This document shows positions 16,958 through 26,813 of a stretch of DNA of 64,000 nucleotides, piece after piece (position 1 is the stretch's first letter; each line of letters opens with the position of its first letter). A program made the position numbers and the translations under genes. The DNA is from Pseudidiomarina atlantica. Lineage in GTDB: Bacteria; Pseudomonadota; Gammaproteobacteria; Enterobacterales; Alteromonadaceae. The notes below the pieces were generated by a model. That model saw only the letters and a program-made list of their open reading frames with translations, searched no databases and was not told the origin of the DNA. Location: NCBI RefSeq assembly GCF_000753735.1, contig NZ_JPIN01000001.1, positions 372,001 to 436,000 of the forward strand, given 5' to 3'.

Positions 16958-17962
16958 TTATTTCTTGGTCGCGCTTTGTTGCAACGATTGTTTTAAATAC
17001 TGCCCCACGCCGCGCAGGCCTGCATGTTCAGCGGTAATGACAAAACAAGGAATCGCCTCTGCGACTTTGCAGAAACGCCCTTTGTGCTCAAACCTTGCGC
17101 GGAAATTAGAAGTCGCCATCAGTTGCATTAGCTTTGGAACAACACCACCTGCGATATAGACACCGCCGTAAGTATTGAGATTCAACGCCAAGTTGCCAGC
17201 AAAGCTGCCAAGGCTAGCGAAAAACTGATTGACGGTCTCTAACGCTAACGTATCGATGCCGCTAATCGCGCGTTGCCCAATTTTAGCGGCACTTAAAGGC
17301 GCAACAGGTTTACCGTGATAATCAGCTAAGGCTAAATAAATGGTTTCAAGCCCGGGTCCCGACAACACCCGTTCGGCAGAAACACGTCCAAAGCGGTTAT
17401 GAATAAAACGGTGAATGGCCCATTCTTTTTCGTTGGTGGGCGCCCAATCAACATGTCCGCCCTCCCCCGGTAATGGCATCACCTGACCGTCAGGCAGCGT
17501 AATTAAATGACCGACACCCAATCCCGTACCAGCGCCAAGGACAGCTTTCGGCGCCCCTGGTTTAATCTTGCCGCCGCCAATTTGTTTAAGTTCGTGCGGT
17601 TTACAGGTGACGATGCTCATCGCCGCGGCCGCAAAGTCATTCAGCACAATAAAGGTTTTCAAGCCCATTGATTTGCGTACGCCGCGAATCGAAAACTGCC
17701 AGTGATGATTGGTCATATTGATTTCATCACTATCCACCGGACAGGCGATCGCGATGGCAACGTGTTCTAACTCGACTTTTTGTTCGTCACGATAGGCTTC
17801 TAACACATCGGTTAAAGTTGGATAGTCAGCGCAGGCGAAAACTTGCACACGATCCATTTCAAAAGTTTCGAGATGCAGTCGGCTGAAGCGCGCATTGGTG
17901 CCGCCAATGTCGGCCACGACGGCGTATTCACCGCCGTTCATTTCGGTCGTATCAGTTACCAT
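16958..17962 (-). CDS. glk: Glucokinase
   Basis: ATP-dependent phosphorylation of cytosolic glucose to glucose-6-phosphate. The 334 residues show the Glk family ATP/phosphate motif VADIGGTNARF, the LNDFAAAA segment, GAGTGLGVG and the sugar-binding GEGGHVDWAP. An internal ATG (MNGGEYAVV, 17941) is an alternative start. Its place inside the Entner-Doudoroff operon, next to beta-glucosidase genes, suggests that free glucose released from glucans is the main input rather than PTS-delivered sugar. Confidence 0.94.
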   Translation of the reverse strand: MVTDTTEMNGGEYAVVADIGGTNARFSRLHLETFEMDRVQVFACADYPTLTDVLEAYRDEQKVELEHVAIAIACPVDSDEINMTNHHWQFSIRGVRKSMGLKTFIVLNDFAAAAMSIVTCKPHELKQIGGGKIKPGAPKAVLGAGTGLGVGHLITLPDGQVMPLPGEGGHVDWAPTNEKEWAIHRFIHNRFGRVSAERVLSGPGLETIYLALADYHGKPVAPLSAAKIGQRAISGIDTLALETVNQFFASLGSFAGNLALNLNTYGGVYIAGGVVPKLMQLMATSNFRARFEHKGRFCKVAEAIPCFVITAEHAGLRGVGQYLKQSLQQSATKK

Positions 17963-17983
17963 AAGTAGCTCTGTAGTCGTTTA

Positions 17984-19813
17984 TTATTGCTTTACAAAAA
18001 GCGAGCACGCACCTTCTTCGGCACCACTCAATTGTCCCCGCAAGGCACCGAATAACTCACGGCCCATGCCATGATGATCAGCTGTCAAATCGAGTGTTGC
18101 TTGCGCACGTTTGTCGAGTTCCTCGGCGGCGACCAACAATTCAATCACGCCCTTTTCGGCATCTAACCGCACCAAGTCACCAGCTTGAATTTTCCCAATC
18201 AAGCCACCATCGACCGCTTCTGGCGTCAGATGAATCGCGGCCGGTACTTTACCAGAAGCACCTGACATTCGACCATCGGTTACCAGTGCGACTTTATGCC
18301 CACGTTTTTGCAGCACTCCGAGCGGCGGCGTTAATTTATGCAATTCCGGCATACCACAGGCTTTTGGCCCCTGAAACCGCACCACTACCACGCAATCTTT
18401 ATCTAGTTCACCGGCTTTAAAAGCAGCATCAAGCTGATGCTGACTTGAGAAGATGACCGCTGGAGCGGTTATCTGCTCAGTACCTTCGGGAATCGATGAG
18501 GTTTTCATCACCGCCCGACCGAGGTTGCCACTTAATACGGCTAAGCCGCCGTGGTCGCTGAACGGCTCGGCAGCACTGCGTAAGACGTCAGTATCGAGGG
18601 ATTCGCTCGGCCCCTCCACCCATTTCACTTTGCCATCGACCAAGGTTGGACGTTGGGTGTAACGACGCAAGCCGTCGCCCGCAACGGTTTTCACGTCTTC
18701 GTGCAGCAAGCCAGCATCGAGTAAAGTGCGGATCAGGTAGGCCATACCACCAGCACGTTGAAAATGATTAATGTCAGCGTCGCCGTTTGGATAGATCCGC
18801 GTCACCAAAGGTGTCACCGCTGAAATATCAGCAAAATCATCCCAGTTAATGCGGTAACCCGCTGCTCGCGCTACCGCAATCAAATGCATGGTGTGATTGG
18901 TGGAGCCGCCGGTCGCAATCAGACCCACCAAGCCGTTGACGATGCTTTTCGCCGTCACAATCTCGCTCATGGGCGTATAGTCAGTGCCTAAATCGGTCAG
19001 CCGGGTCACTTGCTGTGCGGCAACACGGGTTAACGCATCACGCAGCTCACTGCCAGGATTAACGAACGAGGAACCCGGTAACTGCAAGCCCATCATTTCA
19101 ATCACTAACTGATTTGAGTTGGCGGTACCGTAAAAGGTACAGGTGCCGGGGCTGTGATAGGAAGCAGACTCAGCTTCGAGCAACTGCTCTTTATCCACTT
19201 TACCTTCGGCATAAAGCTCGCGTACGCGTGCTTTTTCTTTATTGGTGATCCCCGATGGCATCGGCCCTGCAGGCACAAAAACAAAGGGCAAATGACCGAA
19301 ACTGAGTGCCCCAATCAACAGGCCCGGGACAATTTTGTCGCAGATACCGAGCAGCAGACCGCCGTCAAACATGTTGTGCGATAAACTGACCGCGCTCGCC
19401 ATAGCGATCACGTCGCGGCTGAGCAAACTCAAATCCATTCCGGGTTGGCCTTGGGTCACACCGTCACACATGGCGGGTACGCCGCCCGCAACTTGCGCCA
19501 CACTGCCTACTTCACGAATAGCAGCTTTAATTTTGTCGGGGTAGTCGTGGTACGGCTGATGCGCCGAGAGCATGTCATTGTAAGCCGTGACAATCGCGAT
19601 GTTGGCTTTGGTTAAACTGCGTAGTTCCTGCTTGTCGCCTTTGTTACAGGCAGCGAAACCGTGGGCTAAGTTACCGCACGACAAAGCACCGCGATGCGGA
19701 CCTTGGCGCCGCGCTTCTGCCATGCGTTCCAGATAGTGCTGGCGATCAGCTTTACTGCGCTGTTCGATACGTTCGGTAATTTCCGCAATCCGCGCGTTCA
19801 GTGGCGTTGTCAT
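17984..19813 (-). CDS. edd: Phosphogluconate dehydratase
   Basis: Converts 6-phosphogluconate to KDPG. At 609 residues it is of normal length and belongs to the IlvD/Edd Fe-S dehydratase family. It contains [19 protein letters not shown] with a cluster-ligand Cys, the [12 protein letters not shown] stretch and the C-terminal [28 protein letters not shown] lies just before the ATG. It sits 9 bases after pgl in the operon. Confidence 0.96.
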   Translation of the reverse strand: MTTPLNARIAEITERIEQRSKADRQHYLERMAEARRQGPHRGALSCGNLAHGFAACNKGDKQELRSLTKANIAIVTAYNDMLSAHQPYHDYPDKIKAAIREVGSVAQVAGGVPAMCDGVTQGQPGMDLSLLSRDVIAMASAVSLSHNMFDGGLLLGICDKIVPGLLIGALSFGHLPFVFVPAGPMPSGITNKEKARVRELYAEGKVDKEQLLEAESASYHSPGTCTFYGTANSNQLVIEMMGLQLPGSSFVNPGSELRDALTRVAAQQVTRLTDLGTDYTPMSEIVTAKSIVNGLVGLIATGGSTNHTMHLIAVARAAGYRINWDDFADISAVTPLVTRIYPNGDADINHFQRAGGMAYLIRTLLDAGLLHEDVKTVAGDGLRRYTQRPTLVDGKVKWVEGPSESLDTDVLRSAAEPFSDHGGLAVLSGNLGRAVMKTSSIPEGTEQITAPAVIFSSQHQLDAAFKAGELDKDCVVVVRFQGPKACGMPELHKLTPPLGVLQKRGHKVALVTDGRMSGASGKVPAAIHLTPEAVDGGLIGKIQAGDLVRLDAEKGVIELLVAAEELDKRAQATLDLTADHHGMGRELFGALRGQLSGAEEGACSLFVKQ

Positions 19814-19822
19814 AGAATTCTC

Positions 19823-20503
19823 CTACTGCTCTGCCAGCATTACCGTCACCGGTGTCTGCTGTTGCTGCAAAAAGTCATTAACCGGCAAGTTTTGCTGTTG
19901 CGCTCGCTCAAGGGTAGCTGCTTTGTTTGCTCCCACTAAGTGAAAGTAGATTTGGCGACTATCAAGTAAGCGTTGCTTCGACAAGCTAAGACGCTGCTGC
20001 GGCTGCGATGGTGTAGTCACCGCTAGTGCAGGAAGCGTGGTGGTCATACCAATCGCCAGTTGTGGACTGTCGGGAAACAAGGAAGCGGTATGGCCGTCTT
20101 CGCCCATCCCGAGAATCACCACATCAAACGTAGGTAAATCGGCCAAACGCTGTTGCACCGCAGCTTCGCCGGCAAAAGCATCGTCATCATCGGTGAGCAA
20201 ACTGACAAAATTTGCCGCCGCAGCTTGCCCTTGCAGCAGTTGCTCGCGCACCATTTTTTCATTACTCGCGGCGTCAGTGGCCGGGACCCAGCGCTCGTCA
20301 GCTAATAAAATAGTAATCTTCGGCCACGGCAATACTTGTTGTGCTAAGCGTTTGAACAAAAGCAAGGGTGTGCTGCCACCCGAAACCACCAAAAAAGCTT
20401 CACCGCGTTCATGCACTGCCTCTTCGAGACGGCGACAAATACGGCGACTAAAATCATCGATCAACTCAACGTGGTGTTGAAAACGTTGGACTGCAAAACT
20501 CAT
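19823..20503 (-). CDS. pgl: 6-phosphogluconolactonase
   Basis: Hydrolyses 6-phosphogluconolactone from the Zwf reaction. The 226 residues carry VSGGSTP, LLADERWVP and GMGEDGHTASLFP, diagnostic of the DevB/Pgl type. Its start overlaps the zwf stop by 4 bases, showing translational coupling. A Gln-rich tract near the C terminus (FLQQQQTPV) is slightly unusual. Confidence 0.94.
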   Translation of the reverse strand: MSFAVQRFQHHVELIDDFSRRICRRLEEAVHERGEAFLVVSGGSTPLLLFKRLAQQVLPWPKITILLADERWVPATDAASNEKMVREQLLQGQAAAANFVSLLTDDDDAFAGEAAVQQRLADLPTFDVVILGMGEDGHTASLFPDSPQLAIGMTTTLPALAVTTPSQPQQRLSLSKQRLLDSRQIYFHLVGANKAATLERAQQQNLPVNDFLQQQQTPVTVMLAEQ

Positions 20504-21975
20504 GCGTCATCATCCCATTCACGACCGTCTTGCGCGAGCAAGGTGACCGAGGCTGACGGACCCCAAGTACCAGCTTGGTAACTGCGTGGACCTTCGGCAA
20601 CTTGTTCCCAAGCAGCTCGGATACCATCAATCCAGCGCCAAGCGTATTCCACCTCATCACGCGAAACGAATAAATATTGATTGCCTTGCATTGCCTCTAA
20701 CAACAGTCGTTCATAGGCGTCGGCAATGCGCTTGTCTTCAAAGGTTTCATAAAATGACAGATCCAGCGTAGTTGGCTTTAGCTGCATTTTTTTGCCGAGA
20801 CCCGGCACCTTATTCATCATTTGTATTTCAACACCCTCGTCGGGCTGCAAACGAATAATCAGGCGGTTCGGCGGTAACTGCGCAACCGTTTCATGAAAAA
20901 TATTGTGCGGCTGGCGTTTGAAAGTAATCACCACTTCTGTACGCTTCTGTGGCATGCGCTTGCCAGTGCGCAAGTAAAATGGCACGCCTGACCACCGCCA
21001 GTTATCAATGTGCGTTTTTAATGCAACAAAGGTTTCCGTGTTGCTGTCTTGCCGTGCGCCTTTTTCTTCAAGATAACCGGGGGCCGTTTTATCGCCGACG
21101 AAGCCTTTGGTGTATTGACCACGCACAGTGTCTTCATCTACGTTGCGATCGGTAATCGGACGCAACGAGCGCAGAACTTTTAATTTCTCTTCACGAATAC
21201 ATTCAGTATCAAGCCGTGACGGTGGTTCCATGGCTATCAGCGACAGCACTTGTAACAGGTGATTCTGCACCATGTCGCGCAATTGCCCAGCGTCATCGTA
21301 GTAGCTCCAACGACCTTCCACACCCACCTGCTCGGCTGCAGTGATTTGAATATGGTCAATGGTGTTGTGGCTCCAATGATCGGCAAATATCGAGTTGGCA
21401 AAGCGTAGCGCCAACAGATTCAACACGGTCTCTTTGCCTAGGTAATGATCGATACGATAAATCTGCGATTCATCGAAGTGCTGAGCGACATGATTATTGA
21501 TTTTTTGCGACGATTTAAAATCGTGACCAAGCGGCTTCTCTAACACCACGCGCGAAGGCTGTTGATTCAACCCAACCCGTGCAAGGCCATCGCAGATTAA
21601 TGGAAAAAGTGCAGGTGGCGTAGCGAAATAGCTGATGGGTGTGCGCCCTTTGGTGAGCGGCGCGACCTTGGCCAGCGCGTCGTACGCACTTAAATCCGAC
21701 AGATCAATCTCGCAGTACTGCAGTTTACCGACAAAGCGCTGCCAAATTTCCTCATCTACCGGATCTTTGGTCATAAACTGCTGCAAACTTTCCAGTACCT
21801 GCTGTTTAAAAGCTGCATCAGTCAAACTATCACGTGCCACACCGATGATACGCGCATCCGCATGCAACAGGCCTGACTTTTCGAGTTGATACATCGCGGG
21901 AAGCAGTTTGCGGCGCGCTAGATCGCCGAGCGCACCAAAAAGAATCAAGTCACAACAGGCAGCAGAAGATGTCAT
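20500..21975 (-). CDS. zwf: Glucose-6-phosphate 1-dehydrogenase
   Basis: Oxidises glucose-6-phosphate to the 6-phosphogluconolactone with NAD(P)+. The longest frame begins at 22029; the ATG at 21973-21975 gives MTSSAACCDLILFGALGDLARRKL, the expected start with the nucleotide-binding GALGDLA, and 491 residues. The active-site motif RIDHYLGKETV is intact. First gene of the Entner-Doudoroff operon and divergent from hexR. A HexR-like box and a half-site lie in the shared upstream region. Confidence 0.95.
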   Translation of the reverse strand: MTSSAACCDLILFGALGDLARRKLLPAMYQLEKSGLLHADARIIGVARDSLTDAAFKQQVLESLQQFMTKDPVDEEIWQRFVGKLQYCEIDLSDLSAYDALAKVAPLTKGRTPISYFATPPALFPLICDGLARVGLNQQPSRVVLEKPLGHDFKSSQKINNHVAQHFDESQIYRIDHYLGKETVLNLLALRFANSIFADHWSHNTIDHIQITAAEQVGVEGRWSYYDDAGQLRDMVQNHLLQVLSLIAMEPPSRLDTECIREEKLKVLRSLRPITDRNVDEDTVRGQYTKGFVGDKTAPGYLEEKGARQDSNTETFVALKTHIDNWRWSGVPFYLRTGKRMPQKRTEVVITFKRQPHNIFHETVAQLPPNRLIIRLQPDEGVEIQMMNKVPGLGKKMQLKPTTLDLSFYETFEDKRIADAYERLLLEAMQGNQYLFVSRDEVEYAWRWIDGIRAAWEQVAEGPRSYQAGTWGPSASVTLLAQDGREWDDDA

Positions 21976-22054
21976 TATTGGCCTCTGTAGTTTTGTAATT
22001 TTCCAACAATTCGGCTTGGATACTAACAACCAAATTTGATTTTTTCCAATTTTT

Positions 22055-22069
22055 CGTAATTTTATTACA
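22055..22069. promoter_or_regulatory. HexR-like operator between zwf and hexR
   Basis: CGTAATTTTATTACA contains the palindrome GTAAT-TTT-ATTAC, close to the HexR consensus TGTAATTAAATTACA. A weaker half-site (TGTAATTTTCC) lies at about 21994-22004, nearer zwf. It suits HexR repression of the zwf operon, relieved by KDPG, and HexR autoregulation. Confidence 0.7.
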
Positions 22070-22125
22070 AAAATAATTTCTCTTTGTGTATGCTTGCTAC
22101 GTAAACCGAGCGTAGGACGCCCACT

Positions 22126-22998
22126 ATGAACTTAATTGAAAAACTTCATACCGAGCTTTCCGGTCTTAGCAAGTCAGAGCGTAAAGTCGCTGCTGTCATC
22201 TTGGCTGATCCTGAAGCTGCCATTCATAAAAGCATAGCTAGTTTGGCAGAACTTGCTGATGTCAGTGAGCCAACCGTCAATCGCTTCTGCCGCAGTTTGG
22301 GGGCTAAAGGTTATCCGGATTTTAAACTGCAACTCGCACAAAGCTTGGTCAAAGGTGTGCCCTTTGTAAACCGCCATGTCGAGCAAGGCGATGAAATCGC
22401 CGATTACACGGCTAAGATTTTTGAGTCTTCGATGGCGGCACTCAATGTCACACGGCAGCAAGTCGATACCCAAGCACTCGATGCAGCTATCGATAAGCTT
22501 GCGGCAGCACGCCAGATTAGTTTTTTCGGTTTAGGTGCATCGGCCTCCGTGGCCCACGATGCGCAAAATAAGTTTCTCCGTTTCGACACGCCGGTGCAAT
22601 TTTCTGATGACGTGCTGATGCAACGCATGCAAGTGATCAACGCACGCCCCGAGGATGTGATTGTCTTTATTAGTCATACCGGTCGCACGCGCGCTTTAGT
22701 GGAAATTGCGCAACTGGCGCAGCAAACCAAAGCCACTTTAATCGGCGTCACCGCCGCGGACAGTCCACTCGCGGAGCTATGCAGCTTGGTGCTTTCGACT
22801 CATGTGCCAGAAGACACCGACGTATACATGCCAATGGCATCACGTATCGCACAACTAGTGCTCATCGATGTGTTGGTCACCGGTTACACCCTGCGCCGCG
22901 GTCCAGACTTCCGCGACCGCCTGCGCTTGATCAAAGAGTCCCTCAAAGACTCCCGCATCACCAAAAAGAGTTCACATAAAACTCCTCCTAACGAATAA
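22126..22998 (+). CDS. hexR: HexR-type RpiR-family regulator
   Basis: A 290-residue regulator with an N-terminal RpiR helix-turn-helix (about residues 1-77; recognition part ADVSEPTVNRFCRSLGAKGYPDFK) and a C-terminal SIS sugar-phosphate domain (about 125-260). In Alteromonadales and relatives HexR controls zwf, edd, eda, gap and other central carbon genes, with KDPG as effector. Divergent position from zwf and a matching box support the call. Its 3' end runs into a heptamer repeat directly before gap, so hexR and gap may be co-transcribed. Confidence 0.9.
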   Translation: MNLIEKLHTELSGLSKSERKVAAVILADPEAAIHKSIASLAELADVSEPTVNRFCRSLGAKGYPDFKLQLAQSLVKGVPFVNRHVEQGDEIADYTAKIFESSMAALNVTRQQVDTQALDAAIDKLAAARQISFFGLGASASVAHDAQNKFLRFDTPVQFSDDVLMQRMQVINARPEDVIVFISHTGRTRALVEIAQLAQQTKATLIGVTAADSPLAELCSLVLSTHVPEDTDVYMPMASRIAQLVLIDVLVTGYTLRRGPDFRDRLRLIKESLKDSRITKKSSHKTPPNE

Positions 22999-23024
22999 CG
23001 ATTAACGATTAACGATTAACGAGG
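22985..23024. repeat. TTAACGA heptamer repeat between hexR and gap
   Basis: Three perfect copies of TTAACGA preceded by a variant AATAACGA fill almost the whole hexR-gap gap and include the hexR stop. Related heptamers form the hairpin at 4523-4585. Confidence 0.8.
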
Positions 23025-23031
23025 CACTAAC

Positions 23032-24036
23032 ATGACCATTAAAGTCGCCATCAACGGCTTCGGCCGCATCGGCAAAAACATCGTCCGCGCTTGGCTTGAA
23101 CGCGACCTTTGCGACACCATCGAGATTGTCGCCATCAATGATCTGGGCGATCCAGCCACGCACGCGCACCTGCTCAAATACGATTCCGTGCACGGAGTCC
23201 TTAACCACGACGTCAGTTACGAAGACGGCTACCTAGTGGTGAACGAGAAGCGGATTAAACTCTGTAGTGAACGCGACCCAGCGCTGTTACCGTGGCAGGC
23301 ACTCGAAATTGATGTGGTCTATGAGTGTACGGGTTTATTTACAGAACGGGACAAAGCGGCCTTACATTTGCAAGCCGGAGCGCGCAAAGTGCTCGTTTCA
23401 GCACCTGCGAAAAACGCCGATGCAACCATTGTTTATGGTGTAAACGACCATTTGCTCAACGACTCCCTTGCAGTTGTATCCAATGCTTCGTGTACCACTA
23501 ACTGTTTAGCACCTTTAGCGCTTCCGCTGCATCAAGAGCTAGGTATCCAGAATGGCCTGATGACCACGATTCATGCCTATACCAACGATCAAAACTTGAT
23601 GGATGCCTATCACAAAGACCCACAGCGCGCCCGCGCTGCAGCGTTATCTATGATTCCTTCAAAGACCGGAGCCGCCGCCGCGATTGGTCTTGTTATTCCT
23701 GAATTACAAGGACGTTTCGACGGTCTCGCTGTGCGCGTTCCAACGCCCAATGTGTCCTTGGTCGACCTGTCGTTTATTGCCAGCCGTGATACGACCGTTG
23801 AGGAAGTGAATGCGATTATCGCCAAGGCCGCAAGTAGTGACCCGTTGCGACAAGTCCTTAGCGTCAATCGCTTGCCTCTGGTGTCGAGTGATTTTAATCA
23901 TCACCCTGCCTCGTCTATTTTTGACGCTAGTCAAACCCGCGTAAGTGGCCGTCTGGTCAAGGTTATGGCGTGGTACGACAACGAATGGGGTTTCAGTCAG
24001 CGGATGTTAGATAACACAATTGCTTGGTTGAATTAG
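23032..24036 (+). CDS. gap: Glyceraldehyde-3-phosphate dehydrogenase
   Basis: Oxidises glyceraldehyde-3-phosphate, here probably the product of Eda. The 334 residues include the NAD site [13 protein letters not shown], an Asp in AINDLGD that favours NAD over NADP, the active-site [13 protein letters not shown] with Cys154, and the C-terminal [12 protein letters not shown]. Organisms of this group often carry more than one gap; this copy sits with hexR and the Entner-Doudoroff genes. The gap to hexR is the heptamer repeat, with GAGGCAC as the likely ribosome site. Confidence 0.95.
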   Translation: MTIKVAINGFGRIGKNIVRAWLERDLCDTIEIVAINDLGDPATHAHLLKYDSVHGVLNHDVSYEDGYLVVNEKRIKLCSERDPALLPWQALEIDVVYECTGLFTERDKAALHLQAGARKVLVSAPAKNADATIVYGVNDHLLNDSLAVVSNASCTTNCLAPLALPLHQELGIQNGLMTTIHAYTNDQNLMDAYHKDPQRARAAALSMIPSKTGAAAAIGLVIPELQGRFDGLAVRVPTPNVSLVDLSFIASRDTTVEEVNAIIAKAASSDPLRQVLSVNRLPLVSSDFNHHPASSIFDASQTRVSGRLVKVMAWYDNEWGFSQRMLDNTIAWLN

Positions 24037-24073
24037 CGAATGATCATTGACGCTAAAAAAATATTGCACTATG

Positions 24074-24093
24074 TTATGAAAGCGCTTTCATAA
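24074..24093. promoter_or_regulatory. LacI-type operator before GH16-TBDR
   Basis: TTATGAAAGCGCTTTCATAA is a perfect 20-base palindrome with the central CG typical of LacI-family sites, 52 bases before the GH16 start. A possible -35 (TTGCAC, 24064-24069) and -10 (CATAAA, 24089-24094) bracket it, so a bound repressor would block the promoter. The core TGAAAGCGCTTTCA recurs at 33721-33736. Confidence 0.8.
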
Positions 24094-24145
24094 AGCAGCT
24101 AAAACAAATACAAAACAGCATGTGTGAACAACCAGGAACACAGTT

Positions 24146-26785
24146 ATGTACAACAACATCATGAAAAAGAGCCCCATCGCGGCGCTCTTCCTTACGCTCG
24201 GCCTTGTCGGTTGCGGCGGTGATGACGTCAAAACGAATTCTAATTTTGACGCCATCGACCCAAGCGAACCCGTAAGCGACTGGCAACTTGTTTGGAGTGA
24301 CGAGTTCAATGGCGATGAAATCGATGACCGCAAATGGTCATTCGAAGTCAATTGCTTAGGCGGTGGCAACCAAGAGAAACAGTGTTACACCGACAGCGAA
24401 GCCAATGCCTACGTGTCTGAAGATACGTTAAAGATCGTTGCATTGCCTGCCGCAGAAGGCGCTGAGCAACCTTACACGTCAGCCCGTATTAACAGTCGCT
24501 TAAAAGGTGACTTCAAATACGGTCGTATCGAAGTCCGCGCCAAAATGCCATTTGGCCAAGGTGCTTGGCCGGCAGTATGGATGATGCCGACCGACTCGGT
24601 GTACGGTGGCTGGCCGAAATCGGGCGAAATCGATATTGTTGAAGCTGTGAACCTGAAGGCAGACACTGCTGCAGGGACTCCTGAGAACCACGTTTACGGC
24701 ACTTTGCACTACGGCCGTGATGCACCGAACAATTCTTCATCAGGTAAAGCCTATGCGCTACCTGAAGGCATGAATCCTGCCGACGACTTCCACACCTATG
24801 CGATTGAATGGCAAGAAGGTGAGATTCGTTGGTATGTGGATGGTTATCTCTATGCCACGCAAATGGCATCACAGGAGCGCTACAACAGCCGCGGCGAAGT
24901 GGTTGGTTTACGTCATCGTGGTTGGTTCACTGAGTATTACGATCAAACCACTGGCGAATTAACGGTCGATTACGGTCCCGCACCTTTTGACCAGCGCTTC
25001 TACCTGATCATGAACCTTGCGGTAGGCGGTAACTGGCCGGAAAGCGTGAACGAAACAGGAATTGACCCAGAAGCCTTTGCTAATGGTCAAACCTTTGAAA
25101 TTGATTACGTTCGCGTTTACGAGTGTGCACAAAACCCGAACACCGGTCGTGGTTGTGAAACCATTCGTGCCGGTTACAAAGACGAAGACACCTTGGTTGA
25201 AGGCGAAGCTCCTATCCCTTCACCGCCTTCTGATGGTGTTGCGCGTAACCTAACCATTTTTGACGGTACGCCAAATCCAAACTGGCCGGCGTGGGACTGC
25301 TGTGGTGGTTCAACGCCAGAGTTAGTAGATGACACAGAAGCTGGCCCTGCGTACAAATTTGTTGTGGGTCCAACACCAACGGTAAACGGTTTCATAAGCC
25401 GTTCGGCTTTCATTACCGATCCGAATGGCACGCCTTCACCGTTTGACGCGTCGCCGATTGTTGCAACAGGCGCGATTTCATTCGACATGAAAGTGCTTTC
25501 ACAACCGTCAAACCCTGATTCTACTTGGCTGTTTAAAGTCGAAAGCAACGAAGGCTCAACTGCCGTCGAATTGCCGCTATCGGCAAGCAGCGAAGGCCTG
25601 TCTCCGGTTGCTGGTGAATGGCAGACCTTTACCTTCCCCCTACAACCTCTAGCGGATGCTGGCCTAGATGTATCGGGTATCGACGTCATCATGGTCTTCC
25701 CTGCTTGGGATACCGGTAATGGCGCAGAATACCTATTGACCAACGTTGAGATTGCCGCACCTGAAGGTCCTTCACCTGAACTGGTCTTGTGGGGTGATGC
25801 AGAAAACCCTGATTGGCCAATGTGGGATTGCTGTGGCGGTACCACACCACAGACCGTACAAGACGAAGAACGCGGCCCCGTTGCCGAATTCACCATCGGT
25901 GCTACACCTACGGTCATGGGCTTTAAGCCACCAGAAAATAGCGGCATTCAGTTTGACGCCACGAGCATCATGGTTGAAGGTGTCGTGCAGTTTGATATGA
26001 AAGTTGTCAACGCACCAAGCAACCCTGATTCCGTATGGAAGTTCAAAATCGAAGCAGACGGCGCGAGCTCGGCGGTTGAAGTTGATCTCAACACCGGTAA
26101 CGCCGGCGTCGACCCGGTCACGGGTGAATGGGCGACCTATACCTTCCCATTACAGCAACTGTCTGATGCAGGCCTTGATGTCTCAGCCATCGATGTACTG
26201 ATGATCTTCCCAGCTTGGGATACGGGTAACGGTGCAGTCTATCGTGTTGACGAGGCACGTATTTACAACCCAAGTGCGGGTGAAGACGGTTTAACCGTGT
26301 TTGCAAATAACATCAACAGTGACTGGTCACTGTGGGATTGCTGTGCTGGAACGACCCCTGAAGTGGTTGATGCCGGCGCTCCTTATGGTTCGGTCGCGCA
26401 GTTTTCGATTCCTGGCTGGCCGGAGACTGTACTTGGTTTCCTCGCGAATGAAGGCGTGTCGTACGATGCCTCAAGCATGGTTGCCAATGGTGCGATTAGT
26501 TTCGACATGCGCATTGTTGAAAACCCGACGGGCGGCCCTACGGACTGGTTCTTCAAAGTGGAATCCACCGGAGCTGCGACTGCTGTTGAATTGCCGCTCA
26601 GTGCTGGTAACTACGATACCGCACCGGTAGTGGGTGAATGGGCGCGTTACAATTTCCCATTGCAAGAACTGTTCGATGCCGGCCTTGATATCAGTGATAT
26701 CAACGTGCTGATGATCTTCCCTACTTGGGGCACCGGGCAAGGTACGGTGTATCAAATCGACAACGTGCAAATTGCGAACTTTTAA
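24146..26785 (+). CDS. GH16 endo-beta-1,3-glucanase (laminarinase) lipoprotein with three C-terminal repeats
   Basis: Predicted extracellular or outer-membrane-anchored laminarinase. It has a signal peptide with lipobox LVGC, then a GH16 domain (about residues 48-330) with catalytic GEIDIVE (nucleophile E161, acid/base E166). Three repeats of roughly 165 residues follow, from about residues 368, 545 and 715. Each opens with a W-x(2)-WDCC[GA]G-x-TPE/Q motif and ends with a pattern like W..YTFPLQ.L.DAGLDVS-x-IDV. They look like beta-sandwich carbohydrate-binding modules related to the C-terminal domain of the nearby GH3. CAGGA precedes the ATG by 8 bases; an internal Met (24161) is an alternative start. 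Forms an operon with the TonB receptor. Confidence 0.9.
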   Translation: MYNNIMKKSPIAALFLTLGLVGCGGDDVKTNSNFDAIDPSEPVSDWQLVWSDEFNGDEIDDRKWSFEVNCLGGGNQEKQCYTDSEANAYVSEDTLKIVALPAAEGAEQPYTSARINSRLKGDFKYGRIEVRAKMPFGQGAWPAVWMMPTDSVYGGWPKSGEIDIVEAVNLKADTAAGTPENHVYGTLHYGRDAPNNSSSGKAYALPEGMNPADDFHTYAIEWQEGEIRWYVDGYLYATQMASQERYNSRGEVVGLRHRGWFTEYYDQTTGELTVDYGPAPFDQRFYLIMNLAVGGNWPESVNETGIDPEAFANGQTFEIDYVRVYECAQNPNTGRGCETIRAGYKDEDTLVEGEAPIPSPPSDGVARNLTIFDGTPNPNWPAWDCCGGSTPELVDDTEAGPAYKFVVGPTPTVNGFISRSAFITDPNGTPSPFDASPIVATGAISFDMKVLSQPSNPDSTWLFKVESNEGSTAVELPLSASSEGLSPVAGEWQTFTFPLQPLADAGLDVSGIDVIMVFPAWDTGNGAEYLLTNVEIAAPEGPSPELVLWGDAENPDWPMWDCCGGTTPQTVQDEERGPVAEFTIGATPTVMGFKPPENSGIQFDATSIMVEGVVQFDMKVVNAPSNPDSVWKFKIEADGASSAVEVDLNTGNAGVDPVTGEWATYTFPLQQLSDAGLDVSAIDVLMIFPAWDTGNGAVYRVDEARIYNPSAGEDGLTVFANNINSDWSLWDCCAGTTPEVVDAGAPYGSVAQFSIPGWPETVLGFLANEGVSYDASSMVANGAISFDMRIVENPTGGPTDWFFKVESTGAATAVELPLSAGNYDTAPVVGEWARYNFPLQELFDAGLDISDINVLMIFPTWGTGQGTVYQIDNVQIANF

Positions 26786-26813
26786 CGCGTACGACAAAAC
26801 GGAAGCATAGATT

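Noticed and set aside
24018-24062. TTAGCG ... CGCTAA dyad followed by A7 after gap as a terminator
   Set aside because: The tract is A on the + strand, so it would end transcription only on the minus strand, where no gene is present.
25174-25947. Minus-strand frame of 257 codons inside the GH16 gene
   Set aside because: Shadow of the repeat modules; no start signal, and composition follows the sense gene.
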